A stretch of DNA of 36,926 bases, from the NCBI GenBank assembly GCA_002686595.1, contig NYXZ01000083.1, positions 1 through 36,926 of the forward strand. The letters run 5' to 3'. A program made the translations under genes and the position numbers. The notes under the pieces are model-generated. The model was not told the origin of the DNA. It searched no databases and was given only the letters and a program-made list of their open reading frames with translations. This stretch comes from Planctomycetota bacterium (GTDB taxonomy: Bacteria; Planctomycetota; UBA1135; GCA-002686595). Of the stretch, positions 15,121-23,220 are shown piece by piece; the stretch's first letter is position 1; each line of letters opens with the position of its first letter.

Positions 15121-16332
15121 TTAGGGGGCGCGCCAGGGGAGGACCAGGTCGGGGAGGTCTTCACCGGCGGCCATCAGCCGCAACTCGCCCCCTGCTCGCG
15201 CCGGCAGTGCGCCCGGCGCAGCTCGCAGGATAAGAAGCCAAGTGCTGAGCTTTTGGCCGTTTTCCGCCGTCGGCGCAGATCCGGGGGGCGGGACCAGGCT
15301 GACTTCCAGCGCCTCTGAACCCTCACCAGTCAGCTCGAAGCTCGGCGCCGCTTGACGAGTTCCCGGAAGCAGGAAGCGAACGATGCTGCGGGCCTCCCGG
15401 TTCTGCACTGGATCAGCGGGATCGTTTGTTCCGTCGCTGGATGCTGTCTTCTGGTGCGTGGGGTGGAGCAGGAGCTGGGCTGGGCTGGCGGTCCAATCCG
15501 TCACCACCTGGGAACGCAGGGCAACTGTGAAACGCCCGCTGTCGCCAGTTCCGTCGCGGTCGGTGGTCTCCAGCGTCACCTCGCCGAATACCGGTCCCAG
15601 ATCCAAGCCGGGGGGCAAGTTGGCGGTCAGGCCCCAGATTGGACGGCCAAAGCTATCCCATGATTCAAGGGTGGTGGTGAAGGGCGGTGTGGCGGAGATG
15701 ACACCCAAGACGCGGGGTGAACCCTGGGTGACGGCCCTGGCGATTTCAGTCCGGGCGGAGCCGCCAGCACCCTGGGGAACGGCGCCGAGGTCAAGTGGCT
15801 CGGGGGTGGCCTGGAACAGGCGTTCGACGATCAGGTGTAGCTCGAAAGTCAAAAAGGGCGTGCGCGGCGAGTTCGACTGCAGGCGTACCAGGACCAACTT
15901 GTCGCGGTTGGGCGTGCGCACGCTCTTGGTGGAAACGCGCAGGGTCAGTTCAGCTGTGCGGCCGGCGGGCAGGACCAGGGCCGGGCCGTCGGAGCGGCGC
16001 AGATTCCCAGCCACCCAACTGCCGTCGCCGTCCCGGTAGCCCAGGCGCGGCGTGCTGCAGGCGCAGGCGGAGCGCACGTTCATGATCTCCACGCTCTGCG
16101 GCCCGCTGTTCAGGATTGAGAAGACATGCTCCACCTCGCTCCCGAAGGCCAGGGTGCCCAGGTCGTGAAAGTTGGCGCGCTCGCCGTCGCCCCCGGCCAC
16201 GATGGTCAAAGCGGCCTCACCCGTTTCCTGGGCGGGGGCGCAGGCTGCGCCCATAAAGCCACAGAGCGCGGCCAGGATGGCCAGTAGCAGGGGGGGAGTT
16301 GTGGGAGTGGGGGCGGGAGAAAAGAAGATCAT
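15121..16332 (-). CDS. DUF1573-domain exported protein
   Basis: A 403-residue protein starting at the ATG at 16332. A hydrophobic N-terminal segment (about 14-30) precedes Cys31 in MGAAC, so it is exported and possibly lipidated, although the lipobox is not standard. Residues about 54-100 match DUF1573: FHDLGTLAFGSEVEHVFSILNSG followed by a Cys pair SACACS, an immunoglobulin-like fold common in Planctomycetota and Bacteroidota envelope proteins. The rest has further beta-sandwich-like sequence with no named motif. The role is unknown; a periplasmic binding or assembly role is a guess. The start codon faces that of the peptidase gene across only 33 bases. An upstream extension of the frame lies within the peptidase gene and is not coding. 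Confidence 0.75.
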   Translation of the reverse strand: MIFFSPAPTPTTPPLLLAILAALCGFMGAACAPAQETGEAALTIVAGGDGERANFHDLGTLAFGSEVEHVFSILNSGPQSVEIMNVRSACACSTPRLGYRDGDGSWVAGNLRRSDGPALVLPAGRTAELTLRVSTKSVRTPNRDKLVLVRLQSNSPRTPFLTFELHLIVERLFQATPEPLDLGAVPQGAGGSARTEIARAVTQGSPRVLGVISATPPFTTTLESWDSFGRPIWGLTANLPPGLDLGPVFGEVTLETTDRDGTGDSGRFTVALRSQVVTDWTASPAQLLLHPTHQKTASSDGTNDPADPVQNREARSIVRFLLPGTRQAAPSFELTGEGSEALEVSLVPPPGSAPTAENGQKLSTWLLILRAAPGALPARAGGELRLMAAGEDLPDLVLPWRAP

Positions 16333-16352
16333 GTGGCTGCTCAAGCGGGGGG

Positions 16353-16361
16353 CTACCATAC
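16353..16361. promoter_or_regulatory. Candidate symmetric divergent promoter
   Basis: The sequence CTACCATAC sits in the 33-base gap between divergent starts. Read rightwards it gives the -10-like TACCAT (16354-16359), placing a start exactly on the peptidase ATG at 16366; read leftwards it gives TATGGT, with a start near 16348, 16 bases before the DUF1573 ATG. One element could thus serve both genes. The -35 boxes would have to lie inside the opposite genes and are not obvious. Confidence 0.35.
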
Positions 16362-16365
16362 TCCA

Positions 16366-17835
16366 ATGCTTGTCGCACTCCTTGTGTTTACGGGGCTGAC
16401 ATTCCCCAGCGGTGGTTTTCAGCTGGCCGGGCTGGCGCACCTGAAAGGACCCACCCAGGATTGCGCGCCCCACGGGCCCGGCGGCTCACCGCCCGCGGCC
16501 CTGGAGACACTGACGCCCAACTCCTTTTTGGCCCAGGGGACGCCGACCTTCATCGTCGGCACCGCAGGCGATGATCGGGCGGATCGTCAGATCAGGGCGC
16601 AGGCTCGTTTTATGCGGGATCTGCTCTTCCCCGAGGCGGAGATTGTTGATGACACCGCCTTCGATCCCAGGGACGGTCCCGCAGCCTGGCCTGCGCATCC
16701 AGTGGTCTATGGCGGAGCCCATGTAAACCGGTTGATCGCCGCCCTCGCGGAGGACCTGCCCTTCTCCGTGGAGGCCGGACGCTTGCGTTTGGGGGGGCAC
16801 GAGGTGCGCGGTCAGGGAGCCGCGCTCTTGGCAGCCATCCCGGCCCGTGAACCGGCAGCCGCCAGCGGAGCCACCGGCGGAGCTGCCGTCGGAGCCACCG
16901 GTGGAACAAGTGAAGATATTGCCGGAGCCTCGCCCTCCTGGCCCGCCTTCCTGCTCTACGCGGGTACGGGGACACCCGGCGTGGTGGACATCAATGGCAT
17001 CAGCCACGGCCGCGACGCGTATCTGGTGGCGGATACCTGGGGCCCCCTGGCCGCCGGCGGCTGGCATCGGGAAGCGAACGGACGCCTCCATGCGGTGGAG
17101 CGCATCTCATACCGACGCATTCCCTGGCGCGAACATCGCCGGGGCCTGTTCGGGCGCGATGCCGCCGGTGAGACAACCGGCTGGGCGGCGACGATCGGTG
17201 TACTCTGGCCCGAGATGATTCCCGCCCGGGCCGACGAGGGAGCAGTGACGGACACGGTGCTCGGCGCCCTGGAACATGTCGTGCGGCGTCTGGCCATCAC
17301 CAACCCGGCGCCGGTCGGCGTCCACATTCACCCTGATCAGCGCAGCAAACTCAGCCTGACCACCGTGGGCGGGGATGGCCACGCCTTGGCTGGCCTGGGG
17401 GCGGTGCATGTCCTCGACTTCCCCGCGGGCAAGGATGGCCCCTTGGACTCGCTCCTGCGCCACGAGGGCACCCATGCCCTGGTCGCCCAGGCCTGGGGCC
17501 CGGCTGGCTCCCCGGCTTGGGGCGAGGGACTGGCGGTCTGGGTGGCGGGAGCCTACGGCGGGCGGCCCCTGGCGGACTGGCGCGGTTCCGGGGCGGGGCA
17601 GCCGCCACCGTCCCTGGTGGAGTTCTTGGGACGGGGCTTTTTCGACCTACCGGAGCGCGAGTCCTATCCCCTGGCCGGGGCCCTGGTGGCAGCGGTGGTG
17701 GAGGAGCTGGGCCTGGAGGTGCTGCGCGAGCACCTCTACGGTGCCAGCGGCCGCGACCTGGAACGGGCCTGCCGCGCCGCGGGCACCACCCTTGCGACCT
17801 TGGAAGCAGCCTGGCGCAGGACCCGCGGTGATTAG
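16366..17835 (+). CDS. Exported gluzincin-like metallopeptidase (peptidase MA-like)
   Basis: A 489-residue protein with an N-terminal signal peptide (MLVALLVFTGLTFPSGG). The first half (about 60-160) has a Rossmann-like stretch beginning FIVGTAGDD and a second strand VVYGGAHVN. A Gly/Ala/Thr low-complexity linker follows (about 160-185). The C-terminal half carries the zinc motif HEGTH (H366, E367, H370) and, 17 residues further on, E387 in WGEGLAVWVAG, the third-ligand arrangement of gluzincins such as peptidase MA. It should be a zinc peptidase in the periplasm or outside the cell; its substrate is unknown. The ATG at 16366 may start a leaderless message. It ends convergently with the sulfatase-like gene. 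Confidence 0.75.
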   Translation: MLVALLVFTGLTFPSGGFQLAGLAHLKGPTQDCAPHGPGGSPPAALETLTPNSFLAQGTPTFIVGTAGDDRADRQIRAQARFMRDLLFPEAEIVDDTAFDPRDGPAAWPAHPVVYGGAHVNRLIAALAEDLPFSVEAGRLRLGGHEVRGQGAALLAAIPAREPAAASGATGGAAVGATGGTSEDIAGASPSWPAFLLYAGTGTPGVVDINGISHGRDAYLVADTWGPLAAGGWHREANGRLHAVERISYRRIPWREHRRGLFGRDAAGETTGWAATIGVLWPEMIPARADEGAVTDTVLGALEHVVRRLAITNPAPVGVHIHPDQRSKLSLTTVGGDGHALAGLGAVHVLDFPAGKDGPLDSLLRHEGTHALVAQAWGPAGSPAWGEGLAVWVAGAYGGRPLADWRGSGAGQPPPSLVEFLGRGFFDLPERESYPLAGALVAAVVEELGLEVLREHLYGASGRDLERACRAAGTTLATLEAAWRRTRGD

Positions 17836-17853
17836 CTCGCGCAGTCCCGCAGG

Positions 17854-17887
17854 CTAGCCCGCATTATCCATGAATAACCCGGGCTAG
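17854..17887. terminator. Large palindrome between convergent genes
   Basis: CTAGCCCG (17854-17861) pairs with CGGGCTAG (17880-17887), and the inner sequence TTATCCATGAATAA is itself a near palindrome. The right arm includes the stop codon of the sulfatase-like gene (17884-17886). No T run follows. It fits a bidirectional terminator between two converging genes; it could also be a dispersed palindromic unit, but only one copy is in the window. Confidence 0.5.
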
Positions 17888-19302
17888 TCGCCCACGTAGC
17901 CCAGACCCCGCAGGCGGGCGGCGGAGTCCGCATCTTCTTCGCCGGCTTCCTCGGCGCGAATCTCCATGGCGCCGGTGGTGGTCAAGAAAGTGCGCAGCCG
18001 GGCCACCACCTGGGGCTCGGAGGCCGCCAGGTTGCGCAGTTCCAGGGGATCATTCTGCAGGTCGAACAGCTCGCTGTTTTCGGGATGTTGGCCGTGGTGG
18101 ATCAGCTTCCAACGACCGTCGCTGACGCAGAAGAGGTTATCGATACAGTGCTCCGGCAGACCGCGTTTGGGGGAGTGGGTATCCACCAGATTGAGGGCGT
18201 CGGCATAGGCCAGGCGCGGAGTGTCTTCCGTTTCACCGCGGGCCAGGGCCAGCAAACTGGCACCTTCCACGGGAGCGGGGGGAGCGAGATCCAGGGCTTC
18301 GAGGAGCGTGGGCAGGATGTCGATCGAACGCACCTGATTCTTGACCACTCCCGGCGCCTGGCCCGGGATGCGCAGGATCAGCGGTACGCGCAGGCACCAC
18401 TGGTAGAGCAGGCGATGCTTGATCCAACCGTGGCGGGCCTTGCCATCCTTGAGACCCTGGCCGTGGTCGGCGGTGATGACGATGATTGTGTTTTCGTCCT
18501 GGCCGCTGGCCTTCAAGGCGTCAAAGACTCGGCCGAGCTGGGTGTCAATGAAGTTCAACTCGGGATCGTAGAGCGCTTCTCTGGCATCCGGGTCGCGCGG
18601 GCTGATGGTGGGGTCATAGGTGATCCCATGCCGCGCGGCGAAGGCCGCCGGAGGCACGATGGAGAAGTCGTGGACATCGAAGTAGTGCAGCCAGGCACAC
18701 CAGGGCTCTTTCCCCCGCTGGTCCAGCCAGGCCAGGGCCGCATCCGTGGTTTGGTCGCCCCGGCGCTGGGTGCTGCTGCGCGGTCCGTCAAACCAATGGC
18801 TGTCGTGTTTTTGCTGTTGGCTGAGATCCAGTTCCGCCAGGGACTCATCCAGGCCCGTGTCGAAGGTCGCGAAGCCGCGATCCAGACCGTAGGCGGCGGA
18901 GACTGGATAGGCGCTGACGAAGGCGCCGGTGTCATAGCCCCGGGCGGCCAGAATCTCCGGCAGGCTGGGGACATCGGCGGGCAGGCGGTGGCCGGCATTG
19001 CCCCAGAAGACCCGCAGGTTGTGGCGGTAGGGGTTCAGCCCGGTCAGGATCGAAGCGTGGGACATGGGCGTGATGCCCGCCGTGGAGAGCGCGGCGTCAA
19101 AACGCACGCCCTCGGCGGCGATGGCATCGATGCGCGGCGTGGTCTGTTTGCCGTAGCCGTAGCAGGAGAGATGATCCGCCCGCGTGGTGTCGAGGGTAAT
19201 GAGCAGCACATTCGGCTGGCTCTGTTCGACGCCGCAGGAATACAGGGCGCCCGCCAGGAAAACGGCCGGGAGAATCTGAAGGGTGGAGAGTTTGAATCCC
19301 AT
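17884..19302 (-). CDS. Alkaline-phosphatase-superfamily lipoprotein (sulfatase-like, Thr nucleophile)
   Basis: A 472-residue protein with a lipoprotein-like signal (Cys23 in LYSC) and the sulfatase fold: NVLLITLDTTRADHLSCYGY at the start with metal ligand D38, and TADHGQGLKD with the Asp-His metal pair. At the position of the formylglycine motif C/S-x-P-S-R it reads TPMSH, so the nucleophile would be T78 and the usual Arg is H82. Such Thr-type members are phosphate- or phosphonate-ester hydrolases or phosphotransferases more often than true sulfatases. The start is the ATG at 19302; the open frame continues upstream only through a repeat element and has no family similarity there. Its stop lies in a palindrome. 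It follows a small membrane protein gene on the same strand across the repeat. Confidence 0.8.
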   Translation of the reverse strand: MGFKLSTLQILPAVFLAGALYSCGVEQSQPNVLLITLDTTRADHLSCYGYGKQTTPRIDAIAAEGVRFDAALSTAGITPMSHASILTGLNPYRHNLRVFWGNAGHRLPADVPSLPEILAARGYDTGAFVSAYPVSAAYGLDRGFATFDTGLDESLAELDLSQQQKHDSHWFDGPRSSTQRRGDQTTDAALAWLDQRGKEPWCAWLHYFDVHDFSIVPPAAFAARHGITYDPTISPRDPDAREALYDPELNFIDTQLGRVFDALKASGQDENTIIVITADHGQGLKDGKARHGWIKHRLLYQWCLRVPLILRIPGQAPGVVKNQVRSIDILPTLLEALDLAPPAPVEGASLLALARGETEDTPRLAYADALNLVDTHSPKRGLPEHCIDNLFCVSDGRWKLIHHGQHPENSELFDLQNDPLELRNLAASEPQVVARLRTFLTTTGAMEIRAEEAGEEDADSAARLRGLGYVGD

Positions 19303-19310
19303 GGTTTGAT

Positions 19311-19488
19311 CTAGGAGTCTGTTGGAAAAGTCCCGTCGCGAGGCGAAGCCATCGGCGGCGAGGCAAGGAAGGCGAAGGCGAGACGGCGGAAGCGGCCCTG
19401 TAGGGCCTCTGAGCACAGCTCGACGAGCCTGACGCCGCATCGGCGTCGACGGCGATGCCGTAGTAGGGAGTTTGCCAACGGGCTCCTG
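19311..19488 (+). repeat. Dispersed repeat, copy A (full)
   Basis: A non-coding unit of about 178 bases between two minus-strand genes. It begins CTAGGAGTCTGTTGG and ends CCAACGGGCTCCTGG, which are imperfect inverted repeats of each other. Its core, from AAGTCCCGTCGCGAGGCG near 19328 to TAGTAGGGAGTTT near 19474, matches the reverse complement of 26979-27144 with what looks like more than 85 percent identity over the first 85 bases. No open frame inside it looks like a gene. It resembles a MITE- or REP-type non-autonomous element; no transposase is present. Confidence 0.7.
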
Positions 19489-19553
19489 GAGTCTGTTGGA
19501 AAAGTACCGCCGATGGCGAAGCCGTAGTAGTGAATTTATCAACGGGCTCCTAG
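19488..19553 (+). repeat. Dispersed repeat, copy A' (internally deleted)
   Basis: Directly after copy A the start sequence GGAGTCTGTTGGAAAAGT returns, but it is joined almost at once to the end sequence GATGGCGAAGCCGTAGTAG...CAACGGGCTCCTAG. It is thus a 66-base version that has kept only the two ends. The last seven bases, CTCCTAG, mirror the first seven of copy A (CTAGGAG), and they contain the stop codon of the next gene (19550-19552). Confidence 0.65.
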
Positions 19554-20158
19554 CGTGTCTTTCCGGCGGTGCCTTTAAAGCGCAGGGCCTTGGCTTGAAT
19601 GGCGAGGATGTGTTCCTGGATCTCGTCGCGTGGCAGGGGGCGCTCTTCCCGGGCTTCCAGGAACCAGCGCACTTCCCTCAGGCGCGGGCGAACACCACTG
19701 CCCACAACATAACCGCCGACCTTGCGACGGTGGAGGAAGTAGGCGCGCCACCAATGGGCGAGTTCAGCCGTGGGAGGTTGACCCGGGGGGTGTTGGCCGA
19801 GGCCAGCGTCGTTGAGGCCGTCGCGGCCGGAGGCAGCGGCGGCGAAGTCCCGGGCGCCGAGGTAGGCCTCCTGGATCATGGGCAAGTCGAACTTGCACAG
19901 GTCCAGGGTCATGGCGGCTTCCCTGATCAGGGGATCGGGGTCGGCGAGCATCTCACGGGAGAAGTCCTGGCCGAAGCCCGTGGCCTGGCCGCGGTTGGTG
20001 AGGACATGCAGGGCCGCCAGGCGTTCCTGGGCCGTGCCCGAGTGCCAGGCCTCCAGCAACTCGCCTCGGTCCCGATGCAGGGCCCAAGCCGCCAGAGCCT
20101 GGGCCAGGAGCAGTATCAAGAGCACCAGGTGCGCTCGCCAGGGGCCGCGGAGAATCAT
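19550..20158 (-). CDS. Small membrane-anchored protein of unknown function
   Basis: A 202-residue protein starting at the ATG at 20158, which overlaps the upstream glycosyltransferase stop by four bases (ATGA). An N-terminal membrane helix (VLLILLLAQALAAWAL, about 12-27) is followed by a helical domain of HEAT-like character (AQERLAALHVL, then DPDPLIREAAMTLDL), and a basic Trp/Arg-rich segment (HWWRAYFLHRRK). I recognise no family. Overlap and strand suggest it works with the glycosyltransferase. Its stop codon falls inside the terminal inverted repeat of copy A', so an insertion may have changed its 3' end. Confidence 0.6.
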   Translation of the reverse strand: MILRGPWRAHLVLLILLLAQALAAWALHRDRGELLEAWHSGTAQERLAALHVLTNRGQATGFGQDFSREMLADPDPLIREAAMTLDLCKFDLPMIQEAYLGARDFAAAASGRDGLNDAGLGQHPPGQPPTAELAHWWRAYFLHRRKVGGYVVGSGVRPRLREVRWFLEAREERPLPRDEIQEHILAIQAKALRFKGTAGKTR

Positions 20159-21627
20159 GCCAGGGCCAGCTCCAATACGGCCAGGACCTCCGGCAAGTCC
20201 AGCCACCAGAGGAAGATGAGCAGCAGGCTGGCAGCTAGGGCGGCGGCGCGCCGCTTGCCTGTGGCGCGCTCCCCCCGCAGGCTTCCGCAGATGAGGCCCG
20301 CGCCCAGGATCAGCGCCAGGGGCATGAGGGGCAACCTGAAGCGCGACATGCTCACGAGCATGGAGGTGGCTGAGAAGTAAACGGTCACCAAGGCCAAGAG
20401 GCGCCGAGTGGGGCCAGGATTCAGCCTGGTGAAGCCGCCCCAGAGGCCGGCCAGGAGCGCCAGGATTGGGCAGAGCAGGGCCCAGATGACCAGGGGGCGG
20501 CGCAGGGCCGGGCTGCCCAGGGGACCGGGGTAGCGCCCGAGGGCCTGGTGGCGCAGGAAAAACGAGAGGGGCGCCACAAAGTCCGCCAGTTTCTTGAGGC
20601 GTGTGCGGGCGAAGTCAGCGGGATGGGCCAGGGCCCAGGCGCGGCCCCGGGCGGCATTCTCCGCCAGGCGGTCCGGCACATTGTGGATCTCCTCGGCCCG
20701 TTCCCAGTGGGAGCTCTCAGCATCGAGGTGTGCGGCGGCGAAGAAGGGCCGCACGGCCGTCATGGGGTCTTTCTTGTCCGGGCCGAGGTGGCGTGCATAG
20801 GGCGTCAGGTCAAAGTTCTTGTAGCCCTCGTTGAGGCCCAAGTAGGCGTTCTCGCCCATGCTGGCGCCCACCGCCAGCCAGCGGTCATAGACTTCGTGAT
20901 TGCGCAGGGTCCAGGGGAAGACCACCACGGCGGCGGACAGGAGCAGCAGGCTGGCGCGGCGCATACCCTCGCGGGAGAGGGCCGGGCCGCCCCCGGATCT
21001 CCAGGCCAACCACAGTGCAAGGGCCGGGATGAGGTACAGCACCACCTCTCGCAAATACAGGGAGAGTCCGAGTAGGAGCCCGGCGCAGACCAAGAGGCCC
21101 GTGGGAGCCTGGTCCCGTCTCTCCGTGGCGCTGTCTCCCACGGCGCGCAGCAGGCAGTAGAGGGCCGGCAGAAACAGGGCCAGGAAGAAGGTCTCGGTCC
21201 AGAGCAGGTGCGTGAAGGCGGCCAGGGGCAGGTACAGGCACCAGGCCAGGCCGGCCAGGGCCGCGGCCCGCTTCCCGAAGAGTTGGCCGGCGATCAGCAT
21301 GGTGGCTGCGCCGATGATCCCGGAGGCCAGGACCTGCATGGTTTTTACGGCGGCGAAGGCCTGGAGGCCAAAGATGTCCAAGGCCTGGGCCAAGACCCAG
21401 GGATAGCCCGGGGGCCACAGGTAGCGGTAGCTGTCGCCGTAATAGCCCAGGTGGTTCCAGGAGAGGGCCAGGTAAGTGTAGTTGGCCTCGTCGGATTGCA
21501 GCTCTGGAGTGCCTGCGGCCAGGGCCAAGAGGCCCCGCAACAACATTCCGAAGAGGGCAATGGCGACGAATGTTCCCGTGCTCTGGAAGCGGGGCGCGGA
21601 CCCCTCATCGGAAGTGCTGACGGCCAT
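20155..21627 (-). CDS. GT-C family membrane glycosyltransferase (GT39/ArnT-like)
   Basis: A 490-residue polytopic protein. After the first helix comes the outer-face motif TPELQSDEANY with the catalytic-type Asp-Glu, then WPPGYPWVLA as in ArnT/PMT-like enzymes, then about ten membrane helices and a hydrophilic loop of about 90 residues starting near residue 230. It should move a sugar from a polyprenyl-phosphate donor to an acceptor outside the inner membrane. It differs from the GT-C gene at 2.1 kb. The ATG at 21627 is preferred over the in-frame TTG at 21633. It follows the thioredoxin-fold gene by 18 bases and overlaps the next gene, so the three form an operon. Confidence 0.8.
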   Translation of the reverse strand: MAVSTSDEGSAPRFQSTGTFVAIALFGMLLRGLLALAAGTPELQSDEANYTYLALSWNHLGYYGDSYRYLWPPGYPWVLAQALDIFGLQAFAAVKTMQVLASGIIGAATMLIAGQLFGKRAAALAGLAWCLYLPLAAFTHLLWTETFFLALFLPALYCLLRAVGDSATERRDQAPTGLLVCAGLLLGLSLYLREVVLYLIPALALWLAWRSGGGPALSREGMRRASLLLLSAAVVVFPWTLRNHEVYDRWLAVGASMGENAYLGLNEGYKNFDLTPYARHLGPDKKDPMTAVRPFFAAAHLDAESSHWERAEEIHNVPDRLAENAARGRAWALAHPADFARTRLKKLADFVAPLSFFLRHQALGRYPGPLGSPALRRPLVIWALLCPILALLAGLWGGFTRLNPGPTRRLLALVTVYFSATSMLVSMSRFRLPLMPLALILGAGLICGSLRGERATGKRRAAALAASLLLIFLWWLDLPEVLAVLELALA

Positions 21628-21645
21628 GGGCAACTTCGCCGCTGT

Positions 21646-23220
21646 CTATCTGCCCCGTTGGTGCTGCTCGTGCCCGTCCGTTTGCGGGCCGCGCTCGCCG
21701 TTTTTGCCCTCGCCGTTTTCGCCCTCGGGCCCGGGCTTGGCCTCTTCGGAGGGGTCGGGGTCGGGGGAGGGGTCGGGGGCGAGCTGCGGCGTGTCGGCGG
21801 GGATCTTGCGCGCGGCGCGGCGCACCAACTGCATGCCCTTTTCGCTGAGCAAACCGCTGGCCATCTGCTCCAGGCGCCGGGCAGTTAGGGGCATTTCCAC
21901 GCGCAGGGCGTGTTGGATCAAGAGGTTGAAGATGCGCCCGGTGGCGTGGAAGTCCGTGACCAATTCGACCAGCTTGTGGGCGTCCGCACCGCGTCCACTG
22001 CCCAGCAGGGCCTCATAGAAATAACCGGTCCGCAGGGCGAGTTCCTGGCGCAGTTCCTTGAGGCGCGCCGCGTCCGATGCGCTCAGGCCGGAGCCGGGCT
22101 TGGCGGGTGTTGCCGCCGCATTTTCAGGCTTGGCGCCATCCTCGGTGCTGGGCGCCGGGCCGGCCTGCTGCGCGGGGGATTCGTGCGGTTCGCTGGCCGC
22201 GGACTTGGCGAGTAGCTCGCGTTGCTCCGTGAGCAGGGGGTTGATCCAGATCAGCGGATCAACTGCATAGGTCAGGGCGTCCTCGTAACGGCGGAGGCCG
22301 ATGAGCAAGTCGAGCACCTCGGGGAAGAGCACCGCCCGGCACTTGTCTTGGCTCGCTCCGCGGTCGGCCAGTTCGTCGAACACCGCCAGGGTGCGGTGTT
22401 CGTGACGCAGCCAGAAGTTGTAGCGCACCAAGTGACCGGTCAGGCGCTCGTCGAGGAATCCGGCGAAGGCGCGCACCGTGAGGGCGTCGCGCCGTTCCTT
22501 CAGCTCGGGCAGGGCGCGGGCCGTGGTGCGGCCGAGGGTCATCACTTTTTTCAGGACGAAATCCAAGTTGCGGTCGAGGAAGGCCTCGTCGCTGCCGTCG
22601 GCGTGGTCCAGGCACCACAGGTACTCGTCCAGGCATTCATCGATGCGCGTGTTCACATACAGAGCGCCGGCGCGTTCGAGGTGGGCCAGGGGATCCAGGG
22701 CTCGTTCGCCTTCTAGGACCGAAATCTTGCCGGTCAGTTTGCCGGTGATGGCGGCCTCGGCCTGGATCAGGAAAGTCTCGGGCCCGTGGTAGCCCTTGAA
22801 CCGATCGATGACCCGTCCGTCCGGGCGCAGCAAGACCACTACCGGATAGGTGGTCACCTTCCACTGCAGGGCCAGCTCCTTTTCCTTGTCACCGTCCACA
22901 ACCACAGCCACCGTCTTCTCGGCCAGCCAGGCGCGCACCTTTGGATCGGCCCAGGTGTGTTCCCACATGCGCCGCGATTCACCGTCCCAGGCCGTGTGGA
23001 AGGCGACCAGGCCGACCTTCTGCGTTCCGTGGATGGCTGCGATGGCTTGGTCCGGGGTCAGGTCCTGGAAGGGCTCCTCGAGCGCCGGGGGAGCGGGGGC
23101 GAGGCGGGAGTCGGCTGGGGCCGTTGAGTTGGCTAGGGCCTGTGGGGCAACAATGGCGGCAGCAAAAGCGGCAGCAACGGCGCCGGCACAGCTGAGCATC
23201 AGTTTCGGGATGAGTGACAT
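21646..23220 (-). CDS. Exported thioredoxin-fold protein lacking the CxxC pair
   Basis: A 524-residue protein with a signal peptide (about 5-31, ending near QALANS). Residues about 55-155 form a thioredoxin-like domain: VGLVAFHTAWDGESRRMWEHTW, then VDGDKEKELALQWKVTTYPVVVLLRPDG with the cis-Pro loop TYP. At the active site WDGES takes the place of WCxxC, so both redox cysteines are missing. A long helical region of TPR-like character follows (about 190-390), then an Ala/Pro/Glu linker, another helical part and a low-complexity Pro/Asp/Glu/Gly C-terminus. It is probably a periplasmic scaffold or binding protein, not an oxidoreductase. The ATG at 23220 directly precedes the signal. It is first in a minus-strand operon. 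Confidence 0.7.
   Translation of the reverse strand: MSLIPKLMLSCAGAVAAAFAAAIVAPQALANSTAPADSRLAPAPPALEEPFQDLTPDQAIAAIHGTQKVGLVAFHTAWDGESRRMWEHTWADPKVRAWLAEKTVAVVVDGDKEKELALQWKVTTYPVVVLLRPDGRVIDRFKGYHGPETFLIQAEAAITGKLTGKISVLEGERALDPLAHLERAGALYVNTRIDECLDEYLWCLDHADGSDEAFLDRNLDFVLKKVMTLGRTTARALPELKERRDALTVRAFAGFLDERLTGHLVRYNFWLRHEHRTLAVFDELADRGASQDKCRAVLFPEVLDLLIGLRRYEDALTYAVDPLIWINPLLTEQRELLAKSAASEPHESPAQQAGPAPSTEDGAKPENAAATPAKPGSGLSASDAARLKELRQELALRTGYFYEALLGSGRGADAHKLVELVTDFHATGRIFNLLIQHALRVEMPLTARRLEQMASGLLSEKGMQLVRRAARKIPADTPQLAPDPSPDPDPSEEAKPGPEGENGEGKNGERGPQTDGHEQHQRGR

Noticed and set aside
19303-19542. An 80-residue N-terminal extension of the sulfatase-like protein
   Set aside because: The extension is encoded by the dispersed repeat, is rich in Arg/Pro and precedes a proper lipoprotein signal at the ATG at 19302.
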